Shown: positions 39,289-53,561, numbered from the stretch's first letter. The stretch: DNA of 64,000 bases from Ficedula albicollis (GCF_000247815.1 NC_021677.1:45792864-45856863); one strand, 5' to 3'. Numbers and translations: made by a program. Notes: generated from the sequence alone by a model not told the origin.

Positions 39289-39590
39289 CTGACAAGCTAT
39301 ACTCATGGCATGAAGACATGTCTAAAAAATGTTTTCCCTGGCTGAACTGGGATTCTCAAATCTTTCCACAGACTATTCCAGTGTTTTAACAAAAATGTCT
39401 AAAAAATGTTTTCCCTGGCTGAACTGGAATTCTCAAATCTTTCCACAGACTCTTCCAGTGTTTTAACAAAAGCTGACAAGCTATACTCATGGCATGAAGA
39501 CATGTCTAAAAAATGTTTTCCCTGGCTGAACTGGGATTCTCAAATCTTTCCACAGACTATTCCAGTGTTTTAACAAAAACATAGCTTCAC
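39289..39590. repeat. Nested tandem repeat, X-R-R-X-R
   Basis: A 77 bp unit R, starting ATGTCTAAAAAATGTTTTCC, occurs at 39318-39394, 39395-39471 and 39502-39578. A 29 bp leader X (CTGACAAGCTATACTCATGG onward) precedes the first and third R at 39289 and 39473, giving a 184 bp higher-order spacing. The first and third R agree with each other (GGGATTC and GACTATTCC) while the middle R differs (GGAATTC and GACTCTTCC). Confidence 0.97.
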
Positions 39591-42500
39591 AGGCATCTCT
39601 CTTCCTGAGAAAAATTGCTCAGTTCTTGTCCTTTCTCCAGCTGTTCACTGAACTGTATGAAAGTAAGAACAGCAGTGCTTTATCAGGAAAAGAATTTAAG
39701 GAATATATGTTACCACACCACACTTGTAGCTTTTTAATGTAAAAAAGAACAAAGCAATAGCCCTGAACTTGAGCACATGGAAGAGAGAGAGTGAACAGCA
39801 GGTTAATATAATTTTACATCTAATAATTGTGTGTTTAGTCAGACATCTCAGGGACAAAAATTAATCTGATGAGAGAGTGTGTGTCTGGGTGCAAGAATGG
39901 CTTTCTGTGTCTGAACTTGTCCTGAAGCATGTTCCCAGGCACCACACTATCAGAAGTCCATATATAGGACAGAATAAAATTATATTATAAAACACACACT
40001 TCAAATGCCCATGTAAATATACATTTATTTCTCTTTTACATTTTTTGACCTTTTGCTTTACTTATCTTAAGTCCTCAGCCTATATTTAGTTTTGCTCCTA
40101 CTAAAGTGAACTGCAATTGATGTACCTTTCAGCAAATGTCTTACATCATTGAACTGAGTCTCATTAAGATGTCCAGAAAATCTCTTCAACCCTTCACTGA
40201 GCTAAAAGAATAGCATGGTATGCACTAAAGTTAGTCAAGTATTCTCCTGAAAAGTGACTGCTCTTCGCAGAAGTGCAAGGCTAGTTTATGCACTGAGAAA
40301 AATAGTTGCATTCTCTGAGTGGCATGTCAAGGTTCCCTTGGTTTCCCCTCTTAGAAACTGCACTTGTTTCAAAGTAAAAATTGCCTTGTCTGTTTCTATT
40401 ACTTTTGCCAGGACTAAAAACAAAGGTCCTTCTTAAACACCAACTCCTTTAAGGTGTACAGCACTTTCAGAAAAAAGTGATGGAATTGTTATAGTAAAAC
40501 TTCTGTGCTATGAACATATTTGATCGATCTCAAACTTCCTTTTTTCATATCAGTGCAAATTAAAAAAAAATTTTCCCCTCCATCAACGATGCCAATGGAC
40601 ATTTCAGCATTATCTTTATTAGAAAGGGAATTAGGCCACAGAAAAGAGATAGCAGAGTATCACATGAATTTCTGAGTTCTTTTTGTTATTTACAATTTTG
40701 AGAAATAGTTTGCAACAGTTTTTACCTAGGTCTAAATAAAATATCAGTATGGAATGCCTCTTTCCATTTTCATTTCCTTTCATGCTGCTTACTGGTCACA
40801 AAACACTAGACCAACAAAACGTAAGCCAGCAATGTTCCAGAAATGAAAGTGGAGATAAGCTCTCATGAGTTATGATCTTAGCAATGTCTCAAAATCAATC
40901 AGAAATCTTACTCAAGGAGATTTGTGAGTACAGAACATTTTTCATAGTGAGGAACTGGTCTATTTCTATTGCACTTTTCTTAGAAAACCTCAAGGCCAAT
41001 ATTTCCCCAAACTCTTTGCTCTGCAGTTACCATTCCTGGCTATACTCCTTCTCAGCTGCTGACCAACCTACCTCTGGAACTGGAAGCACACACTGCTGGT
41101 ACACTGCTCCTGTTGTTGTTAGCCCTATTAACAACTGGAAGTTTCAGAAGTTTCAGTGCCTTTGCAGAAATAACCCAGCTACACACTAATTTACACCGTG
41201 TCAACATAATTGCTCAGAGAGAGCTACCTAAGGGATTTCCAGCACATTTCACTTTGATTTAGAGGTACATATCTTGGACCCAACCTGCGGTCTCACATTC
41301 ATTCCTCACACAAGGCACAGAACAACTTTGAAAATCCTTCCTTTATCAGCCTGTGAGCTTGAATCAGCCAGCCTTTCCCTGTAAGGTCTCTCACAGATGG
41401 GTGCTGCAGCATGGTGTGCTGATGTTGCTGTCTGTGGCAGCTCTTGAGAGCACCACATCTCAGTGCTGTGGCACTTTCCCACATGCACAAGTATAACATG
41501 GCTCTGCACAACTAGAAAAATTCTTCAATAAAGAAGGCTGTGTTCAGTGGGATCCAGAGTCCAAGAAAATTTATAGTAACAAAATGATATACCAGTTTCA
41601 ACACAGGACTTGGAGATGTCTCTTGTGTATTGCCAAGGGGGCCTAACAAAACAGTTTGCCAGAAACTAAAGAAATTGAAGTATCCCTGCATCTAGAAACA
41701 TACTGAAAGGCTAACAGAACTTTGGCAGAAAACATCTCTCCTTGGTTAGTATGTCACTTGAGATTTATGTTTGACAACAGAAAGAAAACATCCAAAGAAA
41801 GTGCACAGAGCCCCTGACTATTGATCAGTAAGTGTTGGGTAGCTGCAACATTCACATGAAAAGAAGGATGGTAGAATGACCTTCATGAGAAGCCTCTGAG
41901 AGTGTGAAGTTTGGATGTCATGTGAGTCTCCACTTTTCACTGGCATTTGCATTTGGGAAGAATGTAGATGAGCTCAATTTCAACAGAAATTAAAAAAAAA
42001 ATTAATCAGTCATAAACAACTATATGCACTTAGTTTCAAGGAAGGATTTGGCACTGGTGTATCCTTTGACTGCTATAAATGTGATGTCTCTAGTTCAGAG
42101 AAACACAATATATTAGACACAAATGGTTTTGCTTATTCCACAACAAAACACAAACCCCATGTGTCCCTTAGGTTTTTAATCTTCCAGTTGTTTCCCTGGA
42201 GATGAAATCCAAATGCTTCTAATCAGCCTTCTAAAGGCATTTCTGCTTCAGCCCAAGGAAAGTGAACCAGCTTTAATCAACACTATTAGTCACTACCTAC
42301 ACTTATTGAAGGCTCAGTAAGCACTTTGTCTCATCAAATTTCCCTTACTGTGTTATTTGGGCTCAGCATGGGGTGTTTTTAAATGACCATACAAAGCCAA
42401 CAAGGGCAGTCTGGAAACACATCCCATATTTAGGGATTCAAATGGGTTGCAAAATACTAATTATATTTATGATTCATGGAATAGTTCTGCTTCCACAGCT

Positions 42501-44452
42501 CCTCTTGTCCTAGATTAAAGGAAGCACTTTTGTATCCTAATAATAGTCATAAGGTTTTCAAAGCAGAGTAATCAGTAGCCTATAGCTCCTTTAGCCATGC
42601 TGTTACTTAGCTTGACTTCCAGCACCTGCTATGCTCTTTGCTCCTGTTTCTCTCTATAAGTGCACCTCCAGCATGAACTCAATTTACTAAATTTTAAAAT
42701 TAATTCCATTTAAATAAGCCATTAAGCAGTCACTAACAATTTCTATAGCAGATGCATCATGCATAGATGATTTTGGAAAACTTAAAAATTTAAGATGTGT
42801 GTTGTGTTCAAACATATGTAAGCCCAGATTCCTTCCAGTAGATTTATTTCCAGCAGTAAACACATGAAAATTCCCAGAGACTATGAAGTAGACTCTAAAT
42901 GGACATTGCTGAAATCCTTGCCTTTGCAAGAGTTGCTTTCCACCTGGATGTCCCTCAGCCCAGATGTTTCTTCTTCCATTTTTCTTTTTGGAACTGTAAA
43001 AACTAAGCAGGATTCTTTGCTGGATATGCAGTTATTTTGTAGCAAATTTTACAGGATACACATGATACAGCATTCATTAAAAAAAATGCATTAAGTATTG
43101 CTAAAATATTTGGCACTGCTAGAACAGCTAGTACATTAGAAAGTATTTTTTCCTATTTTTAGAGAAATATAATAGTATGGTATAGTTTTCTATTAAGAAA
43201 TTGGCACAAATTAATACCATTTTAAATGAAAAAGTTGTACAACCCAATGGGTTTTAATTTTCTTTTTAGTGCATTGGAAAAAGTGTCCCCAAATATTCAG
43301 AAAACAATATGAACAGAGATACTTCTGTGTTGGCATACCAGGAGAAATTAACCAATATCTTTTGATTTCCTTTTCTTTTAAGCCCTCCATTGATTCAATT
43401 GCTGCCTGAGATCACCTGAGATGTATATGAGAAAGTATAGAAATGCTAATTTATAGACCAAATTATGTATAAATTAAAGTTAATTTTATCTTCACAATAA
43501 ATATAGCTTTCCCACATCCACCAGCTCTCTAGCTTTGTCTCCAGATCTACTTGGGATTCAGCTTACAAGCAACAAGTATATTTCTTTGTTTTATTTCCAG
43601 CTGAGGCTTCCAAACAACCAAAATAAAGACAAATTCATCAACCCAGATCGAAGACCTTTGCTACACTTCTCTAATGCTCTTTTTTACCATAAAATAATTG
43701 CCAACCTTTCTGCCTGTACAGACACAAGACACTTGCACTCATTTGGATTCCAAGACCTGTGTGTCCAAAAATGCAAGGGTGTATCATACATGCAGAGCAG
43801 GAATTGATAAAGATCACAAGCATCCTGTGTAACTACTCCAAACTTTTGTAGGTGACTGCTGCACCTGTGGCACTCAGTACACAGGGACACTGAGCCACCT
43901 TGGGCCAGCAGTCCAAAAAGTACAAGTCATCAACAGAAGATATTCATATGGCTCACATCCTACCTACCCCATCATCTATAGAACTGGTGTACATGAATAT
44001 TCTTCATTTAATAAAATGCATAAGCAGGGCTGGAAGGAATTAAATCTATTCCAGTGAATGAGCAAATCTCAGTACACAGGTTTTTGTGTTTTCTCTGCTC
44101 CAGTAAAACTTTGCCTGAGCTCCTTGTCTAAGAGTAAAACACTTTCCAGAGACTGGGTGGTACTTTCACATATTTCTTCTCAGCCTAATTTGCCATCTGT
44201 GGTACTCTCAAAAGTGCTAGATTTGTATTCACTGCCCTCTAAGGAGAATTTAATCCCTGCAATTCTCACACCCTTGCCTGTTCTGCTTCTGGAAATTTTC
44301 TCCTTGTCAGTGTGTGCTGTGCCCACGTCATGCGTCAGACTCATAAGGGGCTAAAGAAGAACATGGTTTCTGTTTTAAAAGATGGAGCTTATCAACCACA
44401 TGCTATTCTTTGTACCAGTGCAAACAGAATGCAAAGAAAGAGACATCTAAAA
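39591..44452. other. Non-genic sequence, about 4.9 kb
   Basis: No supported gene, RNA or mobile element. Open frames do not exceed 105 codons and have no recognisable content. Confidence 0.6.
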
Positions 44453-44590
44453 GGAGATCCCCTTTACCACTTATTTCATTTAGTCATCTCTGTTTTACCC
44501 AAGCCTTACAACTTTATATTGCGGAGATCCCCTTTACCACTTATTTCATTTAGTCATCTCTGTTTTACCCAAGATTACAGCTTTATATTG
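44453..44590. repeat. Tandem duplication, about 70 bp x 2
   Basis: Direct copies at 44453-44522 and 44523-44590 starting GGAGATCCCCTTTACCACTT. They diverge near the end, where CCAAGCCTTACAAC corresponds to CCAAGATTACAGC with a one-base gap. Confidence 0.96.
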
Positions 44591-47500
44591 TTGAATTTCT
44601 ACTCCAGTTAATCTCAGATCAGTCAATATATTTTTGAGCCAAAGACAGTGTCAGCCATGAAAATGGAGTTCACACTTGTTTACAGAGGCAAAGATGGAAC
44701 TGGTCATCACAAGGCTTTGGAACACACCACAACAAATGCTACTTTCATCTGCGAGCATCCACTTACTTAAATAGGCCTGACATTTTAGGAAGTAAAGAGA
44801 CGCTATAATATAAAATTAGACAGAAGATTTGTGGAAGAAAAATTTCATTGATATTTATTGTTAACAGGAGAACAGCTGTCATCTCTGGGAAAGTAGTATA
44901 TTCACTGCTGAAGTAGAATTTTATCAAGCTCAGAGCACAGTCGATACTCTCTTTCTTGACAAACCTTATCTTGAGCATATGTTAAATTTGCTTCTAGTAT
45001 AGCCTATAACATATGGTTTATTTTGCCTTGACATCTCCAATGCTCAACACTGACATAAGAAATATCAGGGCAATATTACTGTGAACCTTTCTGTAGAGAT
45101 ATGTGACATACACAGTGGCCTGGTGAGAGAATTAGTATTTGACAGAATGTGGTGTTTATGGATATCATATCTTTTATTCAAATAAAAATAGGTCAGTGGA
45201 AAATTCTGAATATAACCTAAAAAGAGTGCAATTTTTGTTGCTTCTATGGCTTAGTACTTCAAAGGAGGCAGGCAGAGAGATAACTCAGGCAACTGAGCTG
45301 AATTCCACAGCCCTTTGGAGACACAGGGGAAGTTGCATGTTTCCCTCCTTACCATAAACAATATGCTAATCACTTCCAGGTAGACCACCACCACAGTCAA
45401 TTGAATCCAGTGGAGCTCATGGATCACACTGCTTAAATCATCTGGAGAGGAGGTAGGCTTTATCTCTGTTCTTTCCAGTTCAAACATTTTAAAAGGGACA
45501 TTGTTTTGCAGATACATGATTCAAGAAGTTATGAAATGAGAAATAATTTAAAACACTCCATGACAGCAGTGGAATTTGGAGGCTATGATGCCTTACTGGA
45601 TGTGACCCTTTTGTAACTAAAGCAAAGCAGGTTTTCATGGAAATAAAATATATAACGATTGAGATGCATTAAAGAACACTGCCATATGAATCCAAAACTG
45701 ATCATAACCAGAAGTATCATTTTAAAATGTGGTCTAGCATCTGAGCTCTTGCTTGAAACAGGCAGAAAGCCATCTGGCACCAGATATTAGCCAGCACCAT
45801 TCTCTTTCAGCTTCAGCCAGGCATAAAGAATTTCGAATCGGAACTGCCTTTTGTCACAGCCGTGGAGTCCAGCTGTGTGTCACCACCAGACTGTCTCATT
45901 TTCCATATATCTAACTGAGAAATCTCATAGCTAGAAAGTGAGATGCAAGCAGACAAAATGTTGCCTCTGGGTTTGGTATTTTGGTAGTAAAATAGAAACA
46001 CTTTCTTGGTTAATCGACACCACACCTGTTTTGCCATAATCTGTCAACACTTACAATGACAATTGCAGGGTTCAGAAGGAAGATGAATGTATATTTGCTC
46101 CCTTCAGCATGTTATTTACAGTATTTAATCATTATATTAATCTCTCTTTTAATGCCTGATGCCTGATAGGCTGTGTCACGAAAGCACAAAAGACAATCTA
46201 ATTTTAAATTATTTGGTTTATTTTGTTTTATGACAAGGCTGCCTCAACTTAGGCTACTGACAGTGTTTTTAGAAACATAGCTCATAGTTCAGAGGAGCTA
46301 CCAGGTGGTCAACACATTTGACACAATCAACTGGATTCTTACATAGCCTACACTTAGGCTTACTACCATAATTTACTTCCCTCCTTCTGAAAGTCTTCAA
46401 AATGGAGCCTAAAAGTCCAGGGTGCAGATTAAGGTCACAGCACACTAGACTTCAGCACTTTTTTAAAGCAAATATCTTACTAAGCCTCATATACTTTTAA
46501 GATGTCCAGTGGATGGAAGCCTAAATTTTCAGGTAATAAAAACCAGAAAAATAATTACAGTCTATTCACTGCAAAGACTATGTACAATGATTATTTGGGT
46601 CTGATTTTTTGTTTTGGTTCTTTTAGAACAGCTTCCCCAGCGTTTTCTGCAAAGTCAATTGAAGCAGAACTTAGAGTTTTTAACAATGCTGAAAAAAATA
46701 TAAAACAACCACAGAAAATACCATTCTATGTAATATCTGTTTAACTCCACTCTTCTATTTCATGCCTGCTAAACACACAAAGTTGTTTCATTTGATACTT
46801 TTATTTTGCCTTCTTTCTTGATCATATTTTCAAATGAAATGTTGTTTCAACTTCAAAATGAGACATTAAGGAATTTTGTGGTAGAAAAATGTAAAAAAAC
46901 ACACACACAAAAAAAAAACAGCCAAAAAACCAGAAACAAACAAAAAACTTGCATCTCCAAAGTAGATTATCCCTTCAAGTACTTCAAGTATAAGAAAATG
47001 AAATGCTTCAATAGTCCCAGAAAATTCCTTGTTTCCTCCCAGCTGTTAATCAAAGCCAACTGAAATCTTCAAATACATTTTTGATTGAATTAAAATTTGC
47101 CATTTGTCTCTGAAATGTAATCCAAATCTGGTTACATAATTATTTAGAAAAGGCACAACTGTAAACAGGTAAATTGATTATTTTAACATATTGTGTCACT
47201 ATTTTGTGTGGAATTGTATTAGCCTGGGTAAGAAATATGCTTTGCTTATACATAATTTCTCTACTAATTTGGTTTCACAACTGCACACATCTGCTTCACG
47301 TATGGTTTGAAAACACAAAGAAAACTTAATGCCAGTTGTGAAAAAAATTTTGCAGTGTTTTACATGCATATGAAACATCAAATAAGGGATTTTGCTCCCA
47401 AACCTGGTGGTTCACGACTGGGGACAGCCAAATAGTGAAGTTTGGCAAATCTAGATTAGAAGTGAGTAAAAATTAATAACCAGAAGAATGCAACTTCGAT

Positions 47501-50500
47501 GAGTGCTGGTTTTATGCCAAAAAAACCAGACTAGAAATCAAGCTATGGCTGAGTGCTTAAAGCAGAATGCATTTGAATACATCATTTAGTGTGAATTGTT
47601 AGCACTTGAAGTACAGGATTCCTTTTTTTATCCCAGTAAATTTAACATTTCTTTCTTTTATTACCACTCTTTCAATTGCCTTGCCCTCTCCACAGTTCTC
47701 CAGGTGTTTAGATTAGTATGTTTGACAAGTCCTACACAGCTCATACCACCAGGCCTTTTATAATAAATTCCAGCCCTTCAAAAAGGGGCATTATTAATGA
47801 ATGCATATCAACTCAAGATGAAGTTTTGAATGAGAAAATTTTCAATATAAAAGATGAGAATGATTGATAAAAAATGAAGCCTGCTGCAAATTAATACAAT
47901 GTATATCAGGTTCAGACCTGAAGCAGCTATAAAGGTGTCAGCATGACCTTCACTGAAACAAAGCAAATGCATTCTCATTGCTCACATTTCTTTGACCTTG
48001 GTACTGCTCTAAAATCCATTAACAGGTCCTTTTTAAATGAATTAATTAAAACAATTTTCCCTGGAACTCTCATATTGCTTCAAAATACACATGAAACAAG
48101 AAAAATAGTAACGAGTTTCAATGCAGTCAAAGTTTCTTTTTGGATGTGTAATCCAAATTGATCAGTCTACAGAGCCTTCACACGTGTAGAAAGTTTAAGA
48201 ACTTGTTTGTTAAATTCTTCAGTTATAATTCTTTTAAAAATCTTATTATGTTTGGTTACACAAGACTGCATTTAATATACTTAAAGATGCAGTACTCCTT
48301 ACCTGTGACATATTTATGGGATGTGCATTAAGAAGTTTATAAAATAGGCAGTTTATTCTCAGTGTCAAACAGTTCTCAATGAAGACAATTATTCATTCTG
48401 CCTTTTTGTAATTAGGTATGAGATAATTTATGATTATGAAGATAAGTGAGCTTTTTTTTTGTTAGAATAATGTATTTTCTTACAGAAATGGTCTTTTAAT
48501 ATGGCCAGACCTCATAAATTACTCACCTTATATTTCAGTCAGATTTCTTGTGGAATTAATAGACATATGGATTCAATCTCAATAGTGTGGGTCAAAAATA
48601 ATGAACAGGATGCACACTATCAAGAGATTCTCCATAACTTGATGAAGATAAATCCGGGTTTGACATTGACTGATCTGGGACTGGCAAGTGATGGAATTGA
48701 TCCTATCTGTACCCCTCAGAAATATGGTGAGGACAGAACCTCAAAAGCTTTCTCCTAGATAAGGATTCAAAGGTTGGATTCTTATCTGTTTTATAGCCAG
48801 TTTTATCTGCAAACTGAGTGGAAACCTTTTATGATCAGACTCTCTTCTAAGACTTCTATTGAAATTTCACACACTACACATGTCCTACAAAAATAGCCTC
48901 TGTCATCACATTATAAGCCTTTGGTGACAACAAAAGCATACAGAGTTAAAGGTTTTATTCTAACCATAAGAAAATTAAAGAAACTTTGTGTTTAAGAGAA
49001 GTTTAGTTTGGTTCATACAGATTTTTTTACTTAACTTTTTATGCACACTAATGCAGTTTAGATCTCTGTATAAGACCTGATATTGAAATACTATGGGCAG
49101 AATGTACCCACACAGAGATTCTGAAAAATAAAGCTGAGTGGGAGGATGCTTCTCCTGTTTCACCTTTCTCTCAGCCCAAAGAAAGGGTGCCTCAGCTATG
49201 TTCCACATATTTACAGACAAAGAAGGAGGCAGGCTGAAAGACCATCTCAGATCCTGCCTCCCTGCAAAGCCCTGCAGATGGTCCCAGCCAGACATCCTTG
49301 TGCAACAGTAGTCAAAACCACACAAATAAGGAGCAAATAAGAGCAAAGTGGATCCTAAAAAGCTCCAGAGAAAAACTCACCACACAGCTAAAATATGGTA
49401 TAAATTTCTTAATGTTTTCCAGAGATGTTGTTTTACATTTAGACTAAATCCCTGAAAATGTGACCATTATTAAGCTGTCTTCCATGTACATGCAAAGTAT
49501 CTTAAATAATTAAAGTTTTAACAGATTTTAAAAAGAACATCAATATTAAAGTCATTGATCTAGGGAAAAAAAAAAAAAGAGTCACCTTTGACATTAAAAT
49601 AAATCTCAGAAATTTTACCTAACATGTAAGCCATTTTTGTTGTAAAATTACCAGTTTCAAAAAAGAGGGGGTGGAAATGAATGTGCTTCTTCAACCATGA
49701 CAATAGTATTGCTACTTCATTCTCATAATGTTATGGGACCCCAGGCAGCTCCCAACCTCATCCTGGAATGATGGCATATTTCATGATTATGTCCAACTCT
49801 GGCAGATAAGAGCATTTATATGCTAATAACAGCAATATGTGTAGCTCTAGAATTTCACCACAAGCAGTGAAGCTTTTAATCACAATAAGCCTTATGGGCT
49901 CAATTTATCTACTTTAAAAAAAAAAAAAAAAAAAAAGGATTATAATACCTACATAGGTGTTCCAAAATGTATTTCCTTTACATCAACTTTTAGGGCCCTG
50001 TAAAATAAGAAATGAATGGAAAATGATACCTCAGAGGATTGCATTATTAATAAGAGATGGATTATGCTTAACTTCTTTAAATCACAAGAGAAAATGGGAG
50101 CTGTGTCATGATGGCTGGGTGGTGTTTGGATAAATGGAGAACCAGAAGCTATGCCAGGAACCCACAGAATCATCTTTCCAGAGGAAGCAATAACCTATAG
50201 CCACAACTGGAACTTGCACAGGCCATAAAGGAGCAAAACTCTCCTTAGCACTCACCATGCTGCCTGTAAAAGTGGTTTGGTCTGTTTCTACCAGTAACCA
50301 TTAGGAGTTTGCCTCTTTTATAGTTGACAGCCTTGTGTATCCAGGTGGTCTCACTGTTTCAATTACATGTTCAGTTAGGTCCCATCTGGCACAGAAACTC
50401 ACTTGCAATTTTGCCATCATGCTGCTCAGGGCTGACTTCAAGAGCACAATAGCTATTTAAGCTTCCAACCATCAGGACTGCTGGACAGTGGCTTGCACTG

Positions 50501-51989
50501 GGGAAAAAAAAAACCTGAAAGAAAGAAAGAAAGAAAATTGGAACTGCGTTCACATCATCTTTTGTAGATAAACCACTTAATTACAGTGAACTTTGGTGAC
50601 ATCTCACCTCTCTCCATTAACTGCCTAAGGATGCTGTGTCCAGCACCCCAGGATAGTTAAGTTTGAATTGCTCCCAGTTTTCTTTAACTCATATGCTGCA
50701 GGAGTGCTTCAGGTCACTGTTAGATGATAACATCTGTGATCTGAGACTGGAGATTTTTCACACAGACATGTGGAGGGCAAAAATATTCCAGAAATGAAAA
50801 ATGTTGTAGGATGCTTTGAAGCTAGAATAACTCTGAAATTATTTTAAAACTTTCAACAGAGCAGACTTCAGTTTTGGAATTCTTTTTCTGATTTAATAAT
50901 GTACACATGACATGAAATTTGTCACCAGAACTTTTATCAGCATCGTATATACCCTTTCTAATCAAATTTGCTTCCACTCTGACCACTTCAAAGCAATAAT
51001 TTTATTTCAGATGTCAAAAATCTGCCAATATTTAATGTTAAATTATTTACAATACATCAGAGATTAATTAATAAAATACATGCTTTATTCCCAAACTGGA
51101 TAAATGTCAGACACACAAACATTCATTAAAAAGGTAGGTCACATATGTCCATGAAATCTTTTTGAATATTCCCCCTTTTGCAAAAGTCCAACATTTCTAA
51201 AAGGTTTAAAATGATATAACATTGAAACCTATCCAAGTAGTTTCCATTAAGGTGTTTAAACCAAGTCAGTAATCTGATCTGACAACATAGCTGGCTCTGC
51301 TCTGAGCACCAGGTTGGACTACAGGTCTCCTGAGTACCTCACCACCTGAATTATTTTGTAAACCTGTTACGGTCATCACTTGTATTCTAGACAAATATCC
51401 CTTCTAGTCCATCAGATACGATATTTCATAGAAGCCATTAAACAAATTAATCCTACTGAAAATTTGCTAAGTTACTTTCAATGTGCAAAAAATGAAGGCA
51501 TTTTAAGAGGCAAACACAAGAAAGAGAAAATATTGATTTTTTTGCTCTGAAACATTCATTCACAATGCTGCTTTAAGAATTCTTCATGCCATCTTCTGGG
51601 TAAGTTTGAAAAATATTTTTAATGTCTGGCAGAAATATATGAAGTAGCAGTTCAGGACTGTTCATGCAAATGTCACAGCTGTACAAGGAATAAAACAAAG
51701 AAATCAGACTGCAATGTTTTTTTTCTTTTTAACACATGGATCAAATGAAGCATAGCCTGTAATTACATTCCCAGAGAGTAGCAGAGATAGCAAAAATTGA
51801 TATCTATCATTTGGATTATATAGTAACTAATTCAAATCTCCTCTATAAAGGATAATCACAGGCAGTGGAAAAAGCTAATACCTGGAATTTATTATTCTGA
51901 GGTAAAGCTTGATGTTCTTGAAGACCTAATTTTCCTCCATCTCTCTGACTATGCACAGAAAACCCAGGTCCTGGGAGCTAGGCCATCCT
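44591..51989. other. Non-genic sequence, about 7.4 kb, with a possible conserved block
   Basis: No supported gene. It contains an A/C-rich tract at 46893-46948, an A run at about 49917-49937 and a GAAA microsatellite at about 50518-50536. The stretch 47720-48060, rich in ATTAAT/TTAATTAA motifs, resembles vertebrate conserved non-coding DNA in texture. An 85-codon plus-strand frame at 48501-48758 is unrecognised. Confidence 0.55.
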
Positions 51990-52275
51990 AACGATTTTCC
52001 TCCTTGAGTTCTTCTAATTAGACAATAAGGGCTCCCCCAACACAAGAGATCCCACAGCTGGCTCTGGGCAGGACCAGCTGGGCAAGTGTGCTGTTATTGT
52101 CCTTTTCCCACTGGTACCATTGACTGGCACAGGTGGAAACTCCACCTGTCAAAGATCCTTTGGGGTGGGATATTATGGCTATAAATGCAAAATGTCTTTA
52201 AGGCCATCTAGTTCATTGGGGTGGGATATTATGGCTATAAATGCAAACTGTCTCTAAGGCCATCTAGTTCGTAAG
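51990..52275 (+). mobile_element. Possible LTR-like fragment with TATA-like motif
   Basis: This block is more GC-rich than its surroundings, carries CCACCTGTCAAAG-type text followed by GGCTATAAATGC, and ends in a doublet. The composition and the TATA-like motif suggest a decayed LTR, but I could not define ends or a family. Confidence 0.25.
52160..52271. repeat. Tandem duplication, 56 bp x 2, including TATAAA
   Basis: Direct copies at 52160-52215 and 52216-52271 starting TTGGGGTGGGATATTATGGC. Each holds GGCTATAAATGCAAA. Two internal differences are visible (AAAATG/AAACTG and CTTTAA/CTCTAA). Confidence 0.96.
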
Positions 52276-52489
52276 AGGAATCAATCTACCAGCTCACCAA
52301 TAAAGATAAAGAAATGCAAAAAAAATTTGTTCCTTCCCTTTCCATCTCTTAGACAGAAAATTTAAACTCCTCCATTAAAATCTCTTCAGATTCCAAAATT
52401 GCATGACATAAATTGTAATGAAACAAATACGGTATTAGAAGAAACATTTGAATCCATAGACAAGAAGTGACGTTACAAACTGACTCAAA

Positions 52490-52690
52490 CTACTAAAGAC
52501 AGCCATCCCCTCCACGCTCAGCTTGGCCTGGCTGCCCACTGCCAGCTGAAGCAGCGAGGCACAGCTCCCAGTGACAATGACAGCTCCCACAGCACAGGCA
52601 GCGTGCCCTGCCCAAGGGCTGGCACATCTGGAGCCACCACACAGCTGCCTTGCTAGTAGGGCTGGCAGCACAGGAAAAGCACATGGAAAC
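52490..52690. other. GC-rich patch in AT-rich DNA
   Basis: About 200 bp clearly richer in G+C than the flanks, with only a few CpG dinucleotides, so it is not a CpG island. Two overlapping minus-strand frames (78 and 63 codons) cross it but neither is recognised. It may be a decayed repeat or an old exon-like sequence. Confidence 0.4.
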
Positions 52691-53561
52691 CCCCAGAGAT
52701 CAACCTAAAATATAAATCCACTATCCTCTAACTCCTGCTTCTAAAGCTTTCAGCTACTTGAGTGATCGCAATGTTGTAAGAATCTGGAAAAAAGCAAAAA
52801 GGTAAGACTTGTTATTTACTTTCCAGCTGAACAACAGCAGGGATGGCAGTGAGGACTACAGACTGAAAGTGTTCAACAAGTCATTAATGCAGTGCTGGAA
52901 GATGCTCAGGTATTACAGTGATATAAGGACTACAGACTTTGACATAATCTGTCATAAGATACATAATAAGATACCTTTGACAATTTTTCAGTCCTTAAAT
53001 CAGCTGTAAGTGATTGTATAATATGAGGGAGAATTAGTACTTTTCTGGGTGCAAGCAAAACACTTGGTGAGTCACCACACGGGGTCTTACATATACAATA
53101 ACTATCCAGTATACACAGCTAAATTCTAGTTAAGCTTATTAAATAACTTGGTAGCATTCAATGAGAATTCAAATTACAATCCTCTTCAATCTAATTTCAT
53201 AATTAGGACACTTAATTTGAAACATTATTTTATGTGAGCAAAGCCACACAGAAGTAAAATGTATCCTTATTATTTTAAAGAGATAAAATTGCTAAAAATG
53301 CCTCAAAAGCTCAGACTAACACAGATTTGGGTGGCTTTTATCCTTTTTTCCTTTGACAGAAGGCATTTCACCGGCAGTACTAGAAATAAAGCTGTACTTG
53401 CCATAGTCCAAAGCAGATCTTGTTTTGTTTGTAATTTTTGATTTTTTTTTTTATTGAGTGTGAACATTCATTGCAAACTCCTGTTGTGATCAAGTGTCTA
53501 ACTTTCAGTTAGAGTAAACTAAATGGTTTAAATGGTTGCAGAGATATAGTTGCACCATGGC

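Noticed and set aside
48501..48758. 85-codon frame with a mixed, exon-like composition
   Set aside because: It looked less biased than other frames, but no family is recognised and no clear splice sites frame it.
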